A stretch of 64,000 nucleotides of DNA from Neovahlkampfia damariscottae (lineage: Eukaryota > Heterolobosea > Selenaionea > Neovahlkampfiida > Neovahlkampfiidae), in assembly GCA_016618085.1 (NCBI GenBank), contig JABLTG010000110.1, forward strand, positions 1 through 64,000, written 5' to 3'. The notes beneath the pieces were generated by a model. That model made no database searches. It saw only the letters and a program-made list of their open reading frames with translations, and had not been told where the DNA came from. This document shows positions 10,919-21,928 of the stretch, in pieces. Numbering within the stretch: the stretch's first letter is position 1; every line of letters starts with the position of its first letter. The position numbers and the translations under genes were made by a program.

Positions 10919-12118
10919 ATGAAAACAATTACCACAGCTCAAATATTAGCTCAAAATACACAAGACCAAAGAGTTTGGATTTTAGGACACTTAGGTTATT
11001 TGGAAAACGATGAAGTTTCTTCAACAAAAAAAAACATTCCAAAAGAAATTAAATCATTAAGAAACATCAACATCAAACAAATATCATCAGGTGGATACCA
11101 TTGTCTATTTCTTACTCAAAGTGGTGATGTTCTTTCAATGGGTTGGAACAAACTGGGTCAATTAGGATTAGGTCATTATGATGAAGTTGAAGAACTCAAA
11201 CCACAAAAAATAAAAACAAAAAATTTAAAAGTCATTCAAATTGAAGCAAGTGGAAGACACAGTTTACTGTTGACAAATGATGGAAAAGTCTTTTCTTTTG
11301 GTTTAATCAACCCAGAAAAAATAGAAAATTCACCAACTTTGATAAAGAAACTATCAAATTATCGAGTCAATTATATATCAACGGGTTTCTGGCATAATGT
11401 TTTTGGAACTGCTTGTGGAAAAGTTTTTGTCTCTGGAAAAGGTGACGAAGGAAAATTAGGTTTAGGAAATCAAAATGATTATTTTGACCCAGTTGAAATC
11501 ACATCCTTGAAGAATATTCAAATTAAACAATGTACAGGTGGAGCTTGGCATACAGTTCTTTTGACAGCACAAGGAAAAGTATTTGTTTGGGGTTCAAATT
11601 ACTGGGGTCAATTAGGATTAGATAAAGAAAATGAAACAAAAGATAGATTACAACCAGTTGAATTAGAATATTTTCAAGATAAAAACGTTGTGAAAGTTGC
11701 TTGTGGTTCAAATTTCACTCTTTGTCTTACTGAAGACGGAAAAGTGTTTTCATTTGGTTGCTCTTCAAACTTCAAAACTGGACAAAATAATGAAAATACC
11801 ATTTACACACCGATTAAAATCACACAATTTCCAATAGATGATAAAATTATTGACATTCACGTTGGAAGTAATCATTCAGTTTTTTTGACAGAGACAAAGA
11901 AGGTTTTGACTTGTGGATGGAACAAATATGGACAATTAGGACATCAAAATATAGAGAATATAGCAATTGTTGAATCTTTGAAAAACATTGAAATCTCAAA
12001 AATTGGAGCTGGTGCATTTTACTCAATTGTTGCTTCAAATACAGAAATTAAAAGAAAATCTGGTTGGATCAAAAACAATGAATCCTTTTCAGATATTTGT
12101 ATTTTTACCGAAGAATAA
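10919..12118 (+). CDS. RCC1-repeat beta-propeller protein, BTB part missing
   Basis: A single exon of 399 residues with about seven RCC1 blades, each carrying the G-Q-L-G turn (GWNKLGQLGLG, GSNYWGQLGLD, GWNKYGQLGHQ) and the SGG/HxxxL element. No signal peptide is present, so it should be intracellular. RCC1 propellers act as Ran exchange factors or as protein-binding domains. The last residues, SFSDICIFTEE, are the linker and first strand with which a BTB domain starts in RCC1-BTB proteins, and TAA follows at once. The protein therefore looks like an RCC1-BTB adaptor that has lost its BTB domain. A true RanGEF role is less likely, because the blade count and the BTB-like end fit the RCC1-BTB class. 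Confidence 0.85.
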   Translation: MKTITTAQILAQNTQDQRVWILGHLGYLENDEVSSTKKNIPKEIKSLRNINIKQISSGGYHCLFLTQSGDVLSMGWNKLGQLGLGHYDEVEELKPQKIKTKNLKVIQIEASGRHSLLLTNDGKVFSFGLINPEKIENSPTLIKKLSNYRVNYISTGFWHNVFGTACGKVFVSGKGDEGKLGLGNQNDYFDPVEITSLKNIQIKQCTGGAWHTVLLTAQGKVFVWGSNYWGQLGLDKENETKDRLQPVELEYFQDKNVVKVACGSNFTLCLTEDGKVFSFGCSSNFKTGQNNENTIYTPIKITQFPIDDKIIDIHVGSNHSVFLTETKKVLTCGWNKYGQLGHQNIENIAIVESLKNIEISKIGAGAFYSIVASNTEIKRKSGWIKNNESFSDICIFTEE

Positions 12119-13685
12119 ATTTTATTTTTTTTTATTGGCGCCAATTTTTAGATTTTTTTAAATTTAGGAAAAATTACCATTTTCAGTGATTCATCAAACA
12201 ACAAAACACAACGAATGGATTTCTGAATAACTGATAAAAGTTTGAAAGAAGAGGTGAACAGAAGAGTAACAAAGAAGAATACAAAAAACATAACAGAATT
12301 TTTTTTTTTGTTAACTTTTTGTTGAGTTTCCAGTCAAAATCAGGTCAACTCAATAAAAAATAGAAGAAAATAATTTTATAATGTTTTCAGTGTTGATATT
12401 TGCTTGTTCACTGAATTCATCACACAGAATCATGTAAAACAATTTTTATTTCACAACAAATTTTTTTTAGAAAATCGTATGAACAGAAACTGAACTCATA
12501 AATATTCATCAAAATTTGATTGTTATGAAATCTGTCCTAATGATGCAACACAGAAACAGCACTTTTGAGTCAAATTATAAAAAAATGAAAAACAAAACAA
12601 CTAAGAATAAGAGAAAATTACGAAAATGTGACAAGTGAAAACAAAGTTAGATCTATTTGGAATATCTTGGTAAGTTTTGAAACAAATTTATTTTTTTATT
12701 TTTTTAAGTGAATGGGAAGAATTTAGAAGAAAAAATAATTCAAATACTTATAAAATCAAATAATGAAGCTGTTTATCATTCATATATAAAATACACATTT
12801 GTGGTTATGCACCTACAGATTTTGAAAATTCAAGTTTTCTTCATTTCTATTTTTTATTTTAAGTTATATTATACAAGATATACATATCTTAAAGAACATT
12901 AGATTTACAGAATGATTTGCTGAAATTTCTTCAACTCAATTGTTCAACACACCAACTTTACATTTTTCCACAAGAGTAAGTCAATTTTGAATAACACATT
13001 CTTAGAAAATAACATGAAATTATATTTTCTATGATATGTTTAATATGGACTTCATTTTCAGAAGAAGGATTTTGACGCATCAGATTTTGCAAAAAAAGAA
13101 TTAAAAAGAGTTTGTTCATGAAAGTGCTAAATAATAACCGAAATCAGCAAAAAATAAAAAGGAGTTGAATCAAAAACAAAATCATGAAAAAAGGATATAG
13201 AATTTCCAACAACATTAATTGTGCAAAAGATTAGAAAAACGAACAAAAAAAAAAAAAATTCATTTCGGAAATGTGAAGTTCAGAGCTAAACAAAAAGGCA
13301 TTACCTTCAAAATCATCGCTTGAATTCAAAAATTGCTCATCACTACAAAAATAAAAACAACCAAATTAAAAAACTCAACAAATTTGAAATTGGATTTTCT
13401 TTTGACAATTCACAAAATACTCAAATGAAACAATAACTTCAACATCAGATTTCCAAACAGGGATCAAAGTTATTAAGAATTCAAAGTTTTGTCAGAACTA
13501 GAATGTGTTGTTTGGTGAACACATTTCATTTGATTATATTTAAAGAATTTTAAATATTTCAAAAGGAGCTTGAGGATTTCAATTTTCACTTCCATTGAAA
13601 AACAAAGAAATGGATTAATAAAGAAACTCAAGTTTCAGAAAATGTACGAGATAAATCACTTGGTAACTCTTGTATAAATAAATCG
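12119..13685. other. Long AT-rich stretch without recognised gene
   Basis: About 1.57 kb, dense in stops in all frames. A perfect 12-base palindrome lies at its start (12134-12145). Around 12708-12830 a few broken phrases (EWEEFRR, then NEAVYHSYIKYTF) could be remains of the BTB part lost from the RCC1 gene upstream, but this is weak. No intact exon chain was found. Confidence 0.4.
12134..12145. promoter_or_regulatory. Palindrome ATTGGCGCCAAT (E2F-like / double CCAAT)
   Basis: A perfect inverted repeat made of two CCAAT pentamers around CG. Its core TTGGCGCCAA matches the known palindromic E2F/DP site. It lies 16 bases past the RCC1 stop, so a promoter role is not obvious and the match may be chance. 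Confidence 0.3.
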
Positions 13686-13713
13686 TTTTTTTTTTTTTTT
13701 TTTTTTTTTTTTT
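13686..13713. repeat. Poly-T tract of 28 bases
   Basis: An uninterrupted run of T directly behind (on the minus strand, as poly-A) the stop of the DEP gene. It may be a slippage tract or a trace of a polyadenylated copy, but the neighbouring gene keeps three introns, which argues against retroposition. Confidence 0.7.
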
Positions 13714-13714
13714 G

Positions 13715-14622
13715 TCATAAAAATAGACACCAATTTGAAGTTTCTTCAGGACCTGTTGTTCTACTACTTTTAAAAGCATTCTTCAAAGGTTTCTTTCCAA
13801 CACTTTGTTTCATAATAGCTATTTCAGAATCCTTAAAAAAGCTAATGTTAAATTTTTTTTTTTCTTGCTGAATAATAAACAAAATGACCAATTTCAGAGT
13901 TCAATTTAACATTTTTAGTAAAATCTGGTAAACAATCAACAAATTCCATGAAGTTGATTAATTCATAATTGGATTCTTCATTAAAAAGTTTTTTAGGATT
14001 TCCAATCAGTTGAAAAATTTCATGTTCTGAAAAGATATTTTCTAAATATATAGCAGCTTGTAGATTAATATTATAAGTCTCACAAAACCATTTCGTTGCA
14101 CATTTTGAATCAAACTTTTTACTTGGATTTTCTTCTAGTCCTTGCTCAACAAAATCAGCATAAAATTGTTGTAAAGCATCTTCAAAAAGTAATGTTTTTC
14201 TTAATGTTTTGATATCACTGTAATTTGGAATGATGATTTTCTCAACATTATCCAGATTTTGGACCAGCTCAGAAAATTGATAAAATGAATCATCTTCCTC
14301 TGTAAATTTTTTTCTAAAATCATTTGCGTTTCTAAATACACCTATACATCTTAAGAGTTCTAAAAAAGTGATGGATTTCTCTTTTGTGAATTTTTGATTT
14401 TCTTCCAGCCATTTGATGGCATCTGTTGCTGAAAAACCTGAAAATTTGAAGATGTAAAAATTTTTTTAATTGATGTTACTGTCTAGGAAGAGTTTTTCAT
14501 TTCTTTCAACTCCTTGTTCTGAAGAGTAAAATTGAGTGATTATTTGCAGAATCTAGTGAAATGTTAATTTTGAATAGTCGTTGCTTTACATCATTGTTCT
14601 TTTTGTTTAACGGGAAACTCAT
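13715..14622 (-). CDS. DEP-domain protein with C-terminal CaaX box
   Basis: This gene is easily missed because its long exon has no ATG. Exons 14622-14590, 14552-14480, 14437-13881 and 13831-13715 (introns 37, 42 and 49 bases) give 259 residues in frame. Residues about 20-80 fit a DEP domain: SFSATDAIKWLEEN, then SITFLELLRCIGVFRN, then FYQFSEL. DEP domains bind membranes or GPCR tails and often occur in RGS and Rap/Ras exchange proteins. The middle (about 90-200) is helical and not recognised. The last exon ends NWCLFL; CLFL is a CaaX prenylation box with a Leu end typical of geranylgeranylation, so membrane anchoring is expected. The choice of the last intron is what reveals the box; an unspliced message would stop earlier. 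GATTGGG at 14680 is a likely promoter element. Confidence 0.72.
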
Positions 14623-15110
14623 TCACAATGAAGACTTCAAGCTGATAAAAAAGCAACTGTTAGAAAAAAATAGAGATTTGATTGGGTGCTGAATTTCCGT
14701 TGGTTTTAAATGGCAATTCACCAAATTCGGTATTGAAAATTCCAAATTGGTTTTATTTAAAAATTTTGAAAACTCTTCATAACTATTGAAACATCAAAAA
14801 CTTGGTACAGTTTTTTTTTTCTGAAAGTTTTTTCTTATTATTCTTCAATTCAAACTATTTGTTTGGTAGTTCTGCATTTTTCAAACTGAACCATCACTAA
14901 AGTTTTCCGTTGTGATATGAAGATTCAATTTTATTGGTTCTTTAAATTTGTCGTTGTATGACTACATTCGAGAGGTTTCATTGGCTGAACTGTTTCTCAA
15001 CAAACAAAAAAATTCTGAACCAATTAGAAAAAGCACTTTTCGGTTGAGAAAAATTCTTGGTTTATTTAAGCCAATCCAATTTTTATCCTGAATTCAACTA
15101 CAACCTCACA
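14623..15110. promoter_or_regulatory. Divergent promoter of DEP and desaturase genes
   Basis: A 488-base spacer between outward-facing genes. GATTGGG at 14680-14686 serves the minus side, and CCAATCCAAT at 15071-15080 lies 30 bases before the desaturase ATG. No gene was seen in it. Confidence 0.5.
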
Positions 15111-16567
15111 ATGACAACAACAACAGAAGAGTTTCCAAATTACACTTGGGAAGAAGTAGAAGAACATAACCAACCTGGAGATTTATGGGTTAGTTTTGAA
15201 GGAGGTGTATATGATGCAACACAATGGTCAATAAGTCATCCTGGAGGAACTGCTACTGTTAATTCAGCTGGTGGTAAAGACATTACAGATTTATTTATTT
15301 CATACCATAAAAGTTCAAGCGTCAATATTTTTGGTTCAAAATCTTGTCCAAAAGTTGGAAATTTAATCACAAACAAATTTCCAATCTACTCTGTCAAGAG
15401 TGGTTTTTATTCAAGTTTGATTTTTTTTTCATTTTGACATTTTTTAAAGCTTTGAAACAAAAAGTTGAAACTTATTTCAAACAAAACGATGTAAAAGATT
15501 GCAGACAATTAGATACTTTCACAGCTTTGAATACGGTTTTTATCTTCACTTCAATTGTTCTCTTTTACTACTTGAGTATGTACAGTAATTTAAACGTTGG
15601 CTATAAAATTTTATGCGCTATTGGAGCTGGTATCTTTCATCATTTGATGATGGTTCACAGTGGACACGATGTATCACATAGCTGTTTCACAAGATATCCA
15701 ATTGTTTGGTCAGCAATGGGTTTCGTTGGAGGAATTCTTTTAGGAATTTCCGAGTAAGAAAAATCAAAAGTTTTTTAATTGATTTAAAGTGAAATTTGGG
15801 AACATAGACATGTTTTTGGACATCACATTTTCACAAATGTTTCTGGTATCGACCCAGATCTTGGAATTTATAAAGCATCACCAAAAGAAGAACTTCAAAC
15901 ATACAGAGCTAGACATATTGTCATGCCTGGTTGGGTACAAAAAATCGCTTACTTTTTGGTTGTTTCTGATATTCAAATCGATGACTTTTATAGTTTTTTT
16001 AGAGGAGCAATGGAACAAGTTTTGATCAACGACACTGGTGCTCTTGCTACATTAAGATTTCTTGGACTTAAATTCCTTTTCATCTTTCAAAGAATTTTAT
16101 TACCAATTTACTTAGGACACTCAACTTATTTAACACTTTTCTTGTTTCTCATTACAGAATTAACAGCTGGATGTTTCTTTGGACATTTTTCACAAATTTC
16201 ACATATTGTTGATGATTTAGAATGGCCAGCTGATACTCCAATTGAAGAAGATTGGGGTGAAATGCAAGTTAGAACATCATGTGATTATGCAACTGATTCA
16301 AGATTTTGGACATATTTATCAGGACATTTGAATTATCAAGTTTGTCATCATTTATTTCCATCAATATCACCACAACATTACGAAGCACTTTTACCATTAG
16401 TTAAAGAAACATGTCAAGAATATAATGTCAAATATACTTGTTATGAAAGTTTTTGGGAATGCTTATCTCATCATTATAATCATTTGAAACAATTTGAAGA
16501 TAGAATTGATTGTACATTCGCTGAATTCGTTGGTTTCAGAACACCAAACGCAAAAACAGTAGAATAA
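15111..16567 (+). CDS. Cytochrome b5 front-end fatty-acid desaturase (copy 1)
   Basis: Three exons (15111-15414, 15450-15753, 15790-16567) encode 461 residues. An N-terminal cytochrome b5 domain carries the haem motif HPGG. The desaturase domain follows with His boxes HSGHDVSH, WEHRHVFGHHIF and QVCHH, the last with Gln in place of the first His, the hallmark of front-end (delta-5/6-type) desaturases of polyunsaturated acyl chains. Hydrophobic pairs between boxes fit an ER membrane protein. It needs oxygen, which argues for an aerobic host. The start ATG is chosen because the b5 domain begins right after it, as in the paralogue at 55276-56752, which shares both intron sites. The third exon holds a tract identical to the paralogue (16181-16387). 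Which bond it desaturates cannot be read from the sequence. Confidence 0.93.
16181..16387 (+). repeat. 207-base tract identical to desaturase copy 2
   Basis: Compared by eye with the reverse complement of 55456-55662, this tract shows no difference, third codon positions included, while flanking parts of the two genes differ clearly. This is the mark of recent gene conversion between inverted copies about 39 kb apart. Confidence 0.85.
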
Positions 16568-16674
16568 AATTTTGTATTTTTCGATAATCCTTCTTGAACT
16601 TTTTTTCCATCCATCAAATATCCGACATTTTGATTGGAAGTAACCATTGACCAATAGGAATAATTCTCATCACA

Positions 16675-19617
16675 ATGAAGTTTATGTTGAGCTTGTTACT
16701 TTCTCTGGTCATCAATTGTATTCATTCCAATACGTGTTATTTGGAAAGTTGGTACTCCAACATATATAGTTCAAATTTTTACAACAATTTTGATGTTAAC
16801 TCAGGAACCTATAAAATAACTCAAAAAAGAACAAATGATTTTTATGAAAATTATTTTATAAATGCTGCATATGTAATGGATGGAGAAGGTGATGGTAGTA
16901 TTCAAGGAATTGTTTCAAAAATGGATATTTCATTTTACACTCACAGCCAAAATGAACAGTACGCAGGATTTGTTGTTGAAGTACAAGGTGTAGAATATAA
17001 CAATATATCAGCATGTATTATAGATTTTAAAGGAAATGGCATCATAAGTGCCCATGGCCAACAAAAATTGGTGAAACAATTTTCAAAGAGTTTTTTTGAT
17101 TCTTCTTATTGGGTTCATTTGGAAAAAAAGAATGAAAAAATTCGTTGTGGATTTTCTATGGATAAAAAGACTTGGTTTTACTCAAATTTTGAGAAAATAT
17201 CTGTTCGGACTTCCAAATCATTTCAATTTGGAATGACATACTCAAACAATTTAGTTCATGAAGGTGAAGCACAGATATCTGATATGGAAGTCAGAGGTTT
17301 TGGATATTGCAATAATAATGGAGTATGTAAAAAATTAAACTCTGTTGATAGTTGTATTTGTGATAATGAATGGACAGGAGATAGATGTGAATATTTCACA
17401 TGTTTTGGATTGAAAACAACAGATTCAAACGTATGCTCAAAAAATGGGAAATGCATTGCTCATAATACATGTCAATGTTTTGATAATTCCACTTTTAACG
17501 GTCCACAATGTGAAAAAACCGCTCCTTTTGAACAAAGAGAATGTGTCAAACAATTTGACTTTTCAATTCCATTTGTCTCTGGATACAATTACGTAATTCT
17601 TTATTTATGTTAAATTTCTGCAGAACTTTTCACTGACAGGTGAAATCGATGATTCGCCTTCACAAATTTCAACTCCAATGGAATTGAAAAATGATCAAAT
17701 TTCCAAAGTGTATGCAGGTGTCAATCATGTTTTAGTTATTTTATTAAATGGAACAATTTGTTCGTACGGAAGTTCTGAAGTAAATTATTTCTAGATTTAA
17801 TGAATATTTTAAAGTATGGACAACTAGGGCATGGTGATTCTGATTATCAAATTCAAATGAAATGTATTCCAAGTTTGACAGCTTCTGGAGCTTCTTCAGG
17901 TTATTATCACAATTTAATTCAACTATCCAATGGGGAAATAGTTGGATTTGGACATAATTTAGTAAAAATCAATCAAGAAATTAACATGTTTTGAAAGTAT
18001 GGTCAATTAGGAGTCTCTGACAAAATAAATCGATTTTCACCAACTGAAATCATCAAAATACCAGGAATGATACATGTTTCTGCTGGTGGATATCATTCAA
18101 TATTCCTAAGAAATAATGGAAAGATATATGTTTGTGGAAGAAACAATTATGGCCAATTAGGTCTTGGATCAACAATTGATTATGATTATCCAACAGAATT
18201 GATCATATTTTCAGATGCCAAATCAGTTTCTGCAGGTGCATATCACAGCTCATTTGTCACAAAAACAGGTGACATTTACACAACAGGTAGAAATCAAGTA
18301 AAGAATTTCACTCCAACACTAACTTTTTTAAAGATGGGTCAGTTGGGTATCAAAAAGATTTCTAGCCATCAAACCAGTTTTCAAATACTTTTTTCACTTG
18401 GAGAGGTTGATGAGATGATTTTAGGAGAACATCATTCAATCGCTTTGAAAAAGGGAGATTTGTATGGTTTTGGAGATAATTTGTACTCACAAATTGGTTT
18501 GAAAAATGTTTCATTCGCTCATACACCTACTAAAATTGTTGGAATTTCGAAAATTAAAAAGATATCATCCATGGGATTTCATAATTTAGCCTTGAATGAA
18601 GATGGAACTATCATTGTATTTGGAAGAAATGATGTAAGTGAAAAATCAAATTTAATTCAATAGTTTGGACAATTAGGCATTGGAAATGCAAGTTTTTCTG
18701 AAATTCCGAAGTATTTGTCAAATGCAAAGGAGAATTTTCATTTTTCTTCTGGTCATGCATTGAAATCATTTTTCATTCCTGATTGCCCATCAAATTCAAT
18801 ATTTTGTGCAACAGAAGCAAAACGAAATTTCACTTTTATTGAATGTAACAACGGATTTACAGGACAAAAATGTGAAATTCATTCTTGTTTTGATAAAAAT
18901 TATAATGATAATTCTGTTTGTTCCGGAAAAGGAAATTGTTTATGTTTGAACAATTGTAGTTGTATTGATGGTTACTATGGCAATGAATGTCAAAATTTTG
19001 ATTGTTTTTTAAAGAATAATTCAGATCCAAATACTTGCTCTGGTCATGGAAGATGTTATTCACCAAACAAATGTGATTGTAAACCTGGTTATTTTGGTGA
19101 TAATTGTGAATCAACTTTTCGATGTTTTGGATTCAATTCAACAGATTCAAATACATGTTCTGGAAATGGAATTTGCACAAGATCTGATAAATGTGAATGC
19201 TTCACTCCTTATAGTGGTTCAAAATGTGAAAGAAAATATTTTTGTATTGAAGATGAATACAACACAACAAATGTTTGTTTATCACGTGGAAATTGTATTG
19301 GTGATAATATTTGTCGTTGTGATACTCCTTTTATTGGGGATATATGTCAAGATATTGGATGTGGAACTTGTAATTTTGGGAGTTGTTCAGATAACAAATG
19401 TTTTTGTCCACCAAATCGATATTGGGATGGTGATGATTGTGTTTGTACTTTTTTTTATATTGGTTTAGAATGTAAAGATTTATCAATTGGTGGAATTATC
19501 ATTACTATCATTTCTTGTTTGATTGGATTATTTTTGATAGGATTTCTTTTTTGTGCACTTGCAATGGGATTAGTCGGTTATTTTTTGATATCAAAAGATT
19601 TTAGAACACGTTCATGA
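16675..19617 (+). CDS. Secreted/membrane RCC1-EGF repeat protein
   Basis: Six exons (16675-17592, 17624-17779, 17815-17961, 17998-18297, 18334-18633, 18664-19617) give 924 residues. Residues 1-18 are a signal peptide. A concanavalin/lectin-like N-terminal region of about 200 residues follows, then two EGF-like modules (GYCNNNGVC, CICDNEWTGDRCE), an RCC1-type propeller with several GQLG turns, at least five more EGF-like modules (GHGRCYSPNKCDC and others), and one transmembrane helix close to the C-terminus (about 885-915). So a normally intracellular propeller sits on the cell surface or in the secretory path, framed by Cys-rich modules; adhesion or prey binding is a guess. All five introns are phase 0 and fall at blade edges, just before GQLG or its equivalent. 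GATTGG at 16632 lies 38 bases before the ATG. Confidence 0.85.
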
Positions 19618-19785
19618 ACAAAACAACAGAAAAAAAGATTTGTTTCTAAGTGATTTTTTATACCTTTTAATCCAATTTTCTGTCGCTCTTATTACAGATG
19701 ATGTAACTTCAGACTCATATGGAGCATTTTCTTGATGATTCTGTACAAAATTTCTAACAAATCTGATTGGTCAAAATTAGACACT

Positions 19786-21011
19786 ATGATGAAGCTACAA
19801 CTTACTCTTTTCTTGTATGTACTTTTACTGACACATTCCCATGTTTCTTTCAACTTTACAAAAGAATTTAATTCAAAAAAATTTCAACAAATAAAACAAC
19901 AAACAAAATTAGAAGAAGAAAATTTAGATTTTGATTTAAAAAATGAAATACCTTTTAACTGCCCAAAAATACCACCTAGTTCAACAGTTCCTGAAGATGC
20001 AACAAAATTAAGATTTTCTGACATCAAAGTACAAATGGCATTAGGAGATTCAATTACAGCAGGTTTTTCAATGGTAAAAAAAAACAAACTAAGCTTTTTT
20101 AGGTTAGTGAAAGTTATGTTGGGTCTATATTCGAATACAGAGGATTATCAGGTTTCATAGGAAGTGATAAAAACGCACATACAGTTTTTAATTTTTTTAA
20201 AAAAATTGGAAATAACATCGAAGGAGGTTCAAGAGGAGTTGGTTTACCTTGGAATTACATCGTTTGGCCATGGCAAGTCAGGTAAAAATAAATAATTCAA
20301 ATTGAATTCAACAGACCACATAGTCCTTCAATTGACAAATTAAACGGAGCTCAATCAAATGCAAGAACTCATCAGTTGGCAAAACAACTTCATTATGTTA
20401 TTCAACAAGCTAAAAAAGACAAAAACATTGATTATGAAAAAGACTGGAAAATGGTTACAATTTTAATTGGAGCAAATGATTTATTTCAATGTCAAAGTTC
20501 TGGAGCTCATCCAGATGAATATACTGTATTATTAAATAGAACTCTATCAACTATTCATGAAAAAATTCCGAGAGTTTTTGTGAACATTATGTATTTATTT
20601 GAAGATGGTTTTATTGATACATTTAACAATGGAAAAGATAATACTTACTGTAAATCAGTGTGGAAACTATTGGAGAATGCAATCCCATGCATGGTTAAAA
20701 ATGATCATTTACGAGCAAAAATGAAACAAATGATTGTTGAGTATAATAGAAGAATTTTTTTTTTGGCAAAATATTGGAATGAGAAATCAACAAGAAAAGA
20801 TTTTCATATTGCAATTCAAACTCCTTTGAAGAATATCAGAGTAAAAGATCGTAGTTGGAGCTCAAAATTCGATTGCTTTCATCCTTCTTTGAAAGCCAAT
20901 AAATTGATCTCTTACGCATTGTGGAACAGCATGCAATTGCCATTTGATAAAAAACCAACTGGAGAAGTGAATGAAATCCTTTGTCCAACAGAAACAACTT
21001 TTATGCAATAG
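19786..21011 (+). CDS. Secreted GDSL lipase, phospholipase B (PLB1) family
   Basis: Three exons (19786-20073, 20103-20281, 20315-21011; introns 29 and 33 bases) encode 387 residues. An N-terminal signal peptide (MKLQLTLFLYVLLLTHSHV) points to secretion or lysosomal delivery. Block I is GDSITAGF with the catalytic Ser. Block III is seen as LIGANDLF. The catalytic Asp/His pair is in DCFHPS near the end. ESYVGSIFEYRGLS and the NARTHQLAKQL region also match the PLB1 type of GDSL enzymes, which remove acyl chains from phospholipids and lysophospholipids. The start is placed at the ATG pair 15 bases past a GATTGGT box (19765-19771); an ATG further upstream would put the box inside the coding part and spoil the signal peptide. 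Confidence 0.87.
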
Positions 21012-21091
21012 AAAAATTAATTTTATTCTTCAAATGAAAATTTGTTCTTTTCGTTTCTGGAATTCAAACAACTTTGTTGAATTTCGTTGAT

Positions 21092-21701
21092 TTATTTCGA
21101 TACTTCTTCATGTTTGAAGTATTGATCTTCGTACTCTTTCCAATAGTCTTCCGTTTGGTCGTTCAAAATTTTTTTGTACACATTCAATGATTCTTCTGTA
21201 GTAGTCAAACAACAATCAGGAGTTTTACACTCCAAAGGTGATTCATGATGTCCAAATATTCTCTTGATGTTGAAGGTTCCTTCTTTTGAAACGTTCATTT
21301 TATTGTGAAACCTCTGCAAATTATCGCTTAACATCCATTCAACTTCGAAAGCTATGTCATGAAATAACTCAGCTGATATTTCTTGTGGTTCATTAAGTAT
21401 TATATTTTTAACAGGTTTTAACTTCAAACTTGAGACATTTATTTCATAAGGAGCGTCTTCTTCCAAGAATGCAGAGAATATCTCGATAGCCTCTTCCTGA
21501 AGATGTTTTTGGTTATTCTTTTTTGATCTAAAATGGGTTTCTTTTTCTAAAAAATATAAATTCTCTACACACCTATTTAAACTTTAGTTTTCTTTTAGTT
21601 TTAGTTTACATTTCTTCTGTGCATTGTTGTTTGAATTTTAAAAACAGTTTCTTATGCTTTTTTAAGTCTTCCACGGAGTTGTTGACTCTTTGTAGCTTCA
21701 T
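21092..21701 (-). CDS. RGS-domain protein, array copy 1
   Basis: Exons 21701-21610 and 21572-21092 (37-base intron) encode 190 residues, nearly all RGS domain. Key residues that grip G-alpha in RGS4 are kept: ENLYFLEKE (Glu-Asn), YEINVS (Asn), and WMLSDNLQRF (Asp and Arg). A tail TEDYWKEYEDQYF is shared only with copy 2, so these two form a subgroup. No membrane anchor is seen; it should be a cytosolic GTPase accelerator for a G-alpha. The intron sits at the phase-2 site before the Cys of C(V)ENL, like all copies. Convergent with the phospholipase gene, 80 bases apart. Confidence 0.87.
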
Positions 21702-21928
21702 CTTTGTGTTTGAACGGAAAAAATGAACTAAAATCAGCTGCCAATTCTCCAATTTGAGCAATTAATAAACAAAAAATCTAAATTAAAAAAATTTCACCAA
21801 ATTTGGAAATGTTAAAGCTGAAAACGCAGAAAACAGAAATTCTCTGATGGTACCCAAAAACGGAGTTATTTTTTCATTATTTCCTTCAATAATAAATAAG
21901 TCTTTTATTTTGCTTGTCAATGAATCTT

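Noticed and set aside
13686-13713. Poly-A behind the DEP gene as a sign of a retroposed copy
   Set aside because: The gene keeps three introns, so it did not come from spliced RNA; no target duplication was seen.
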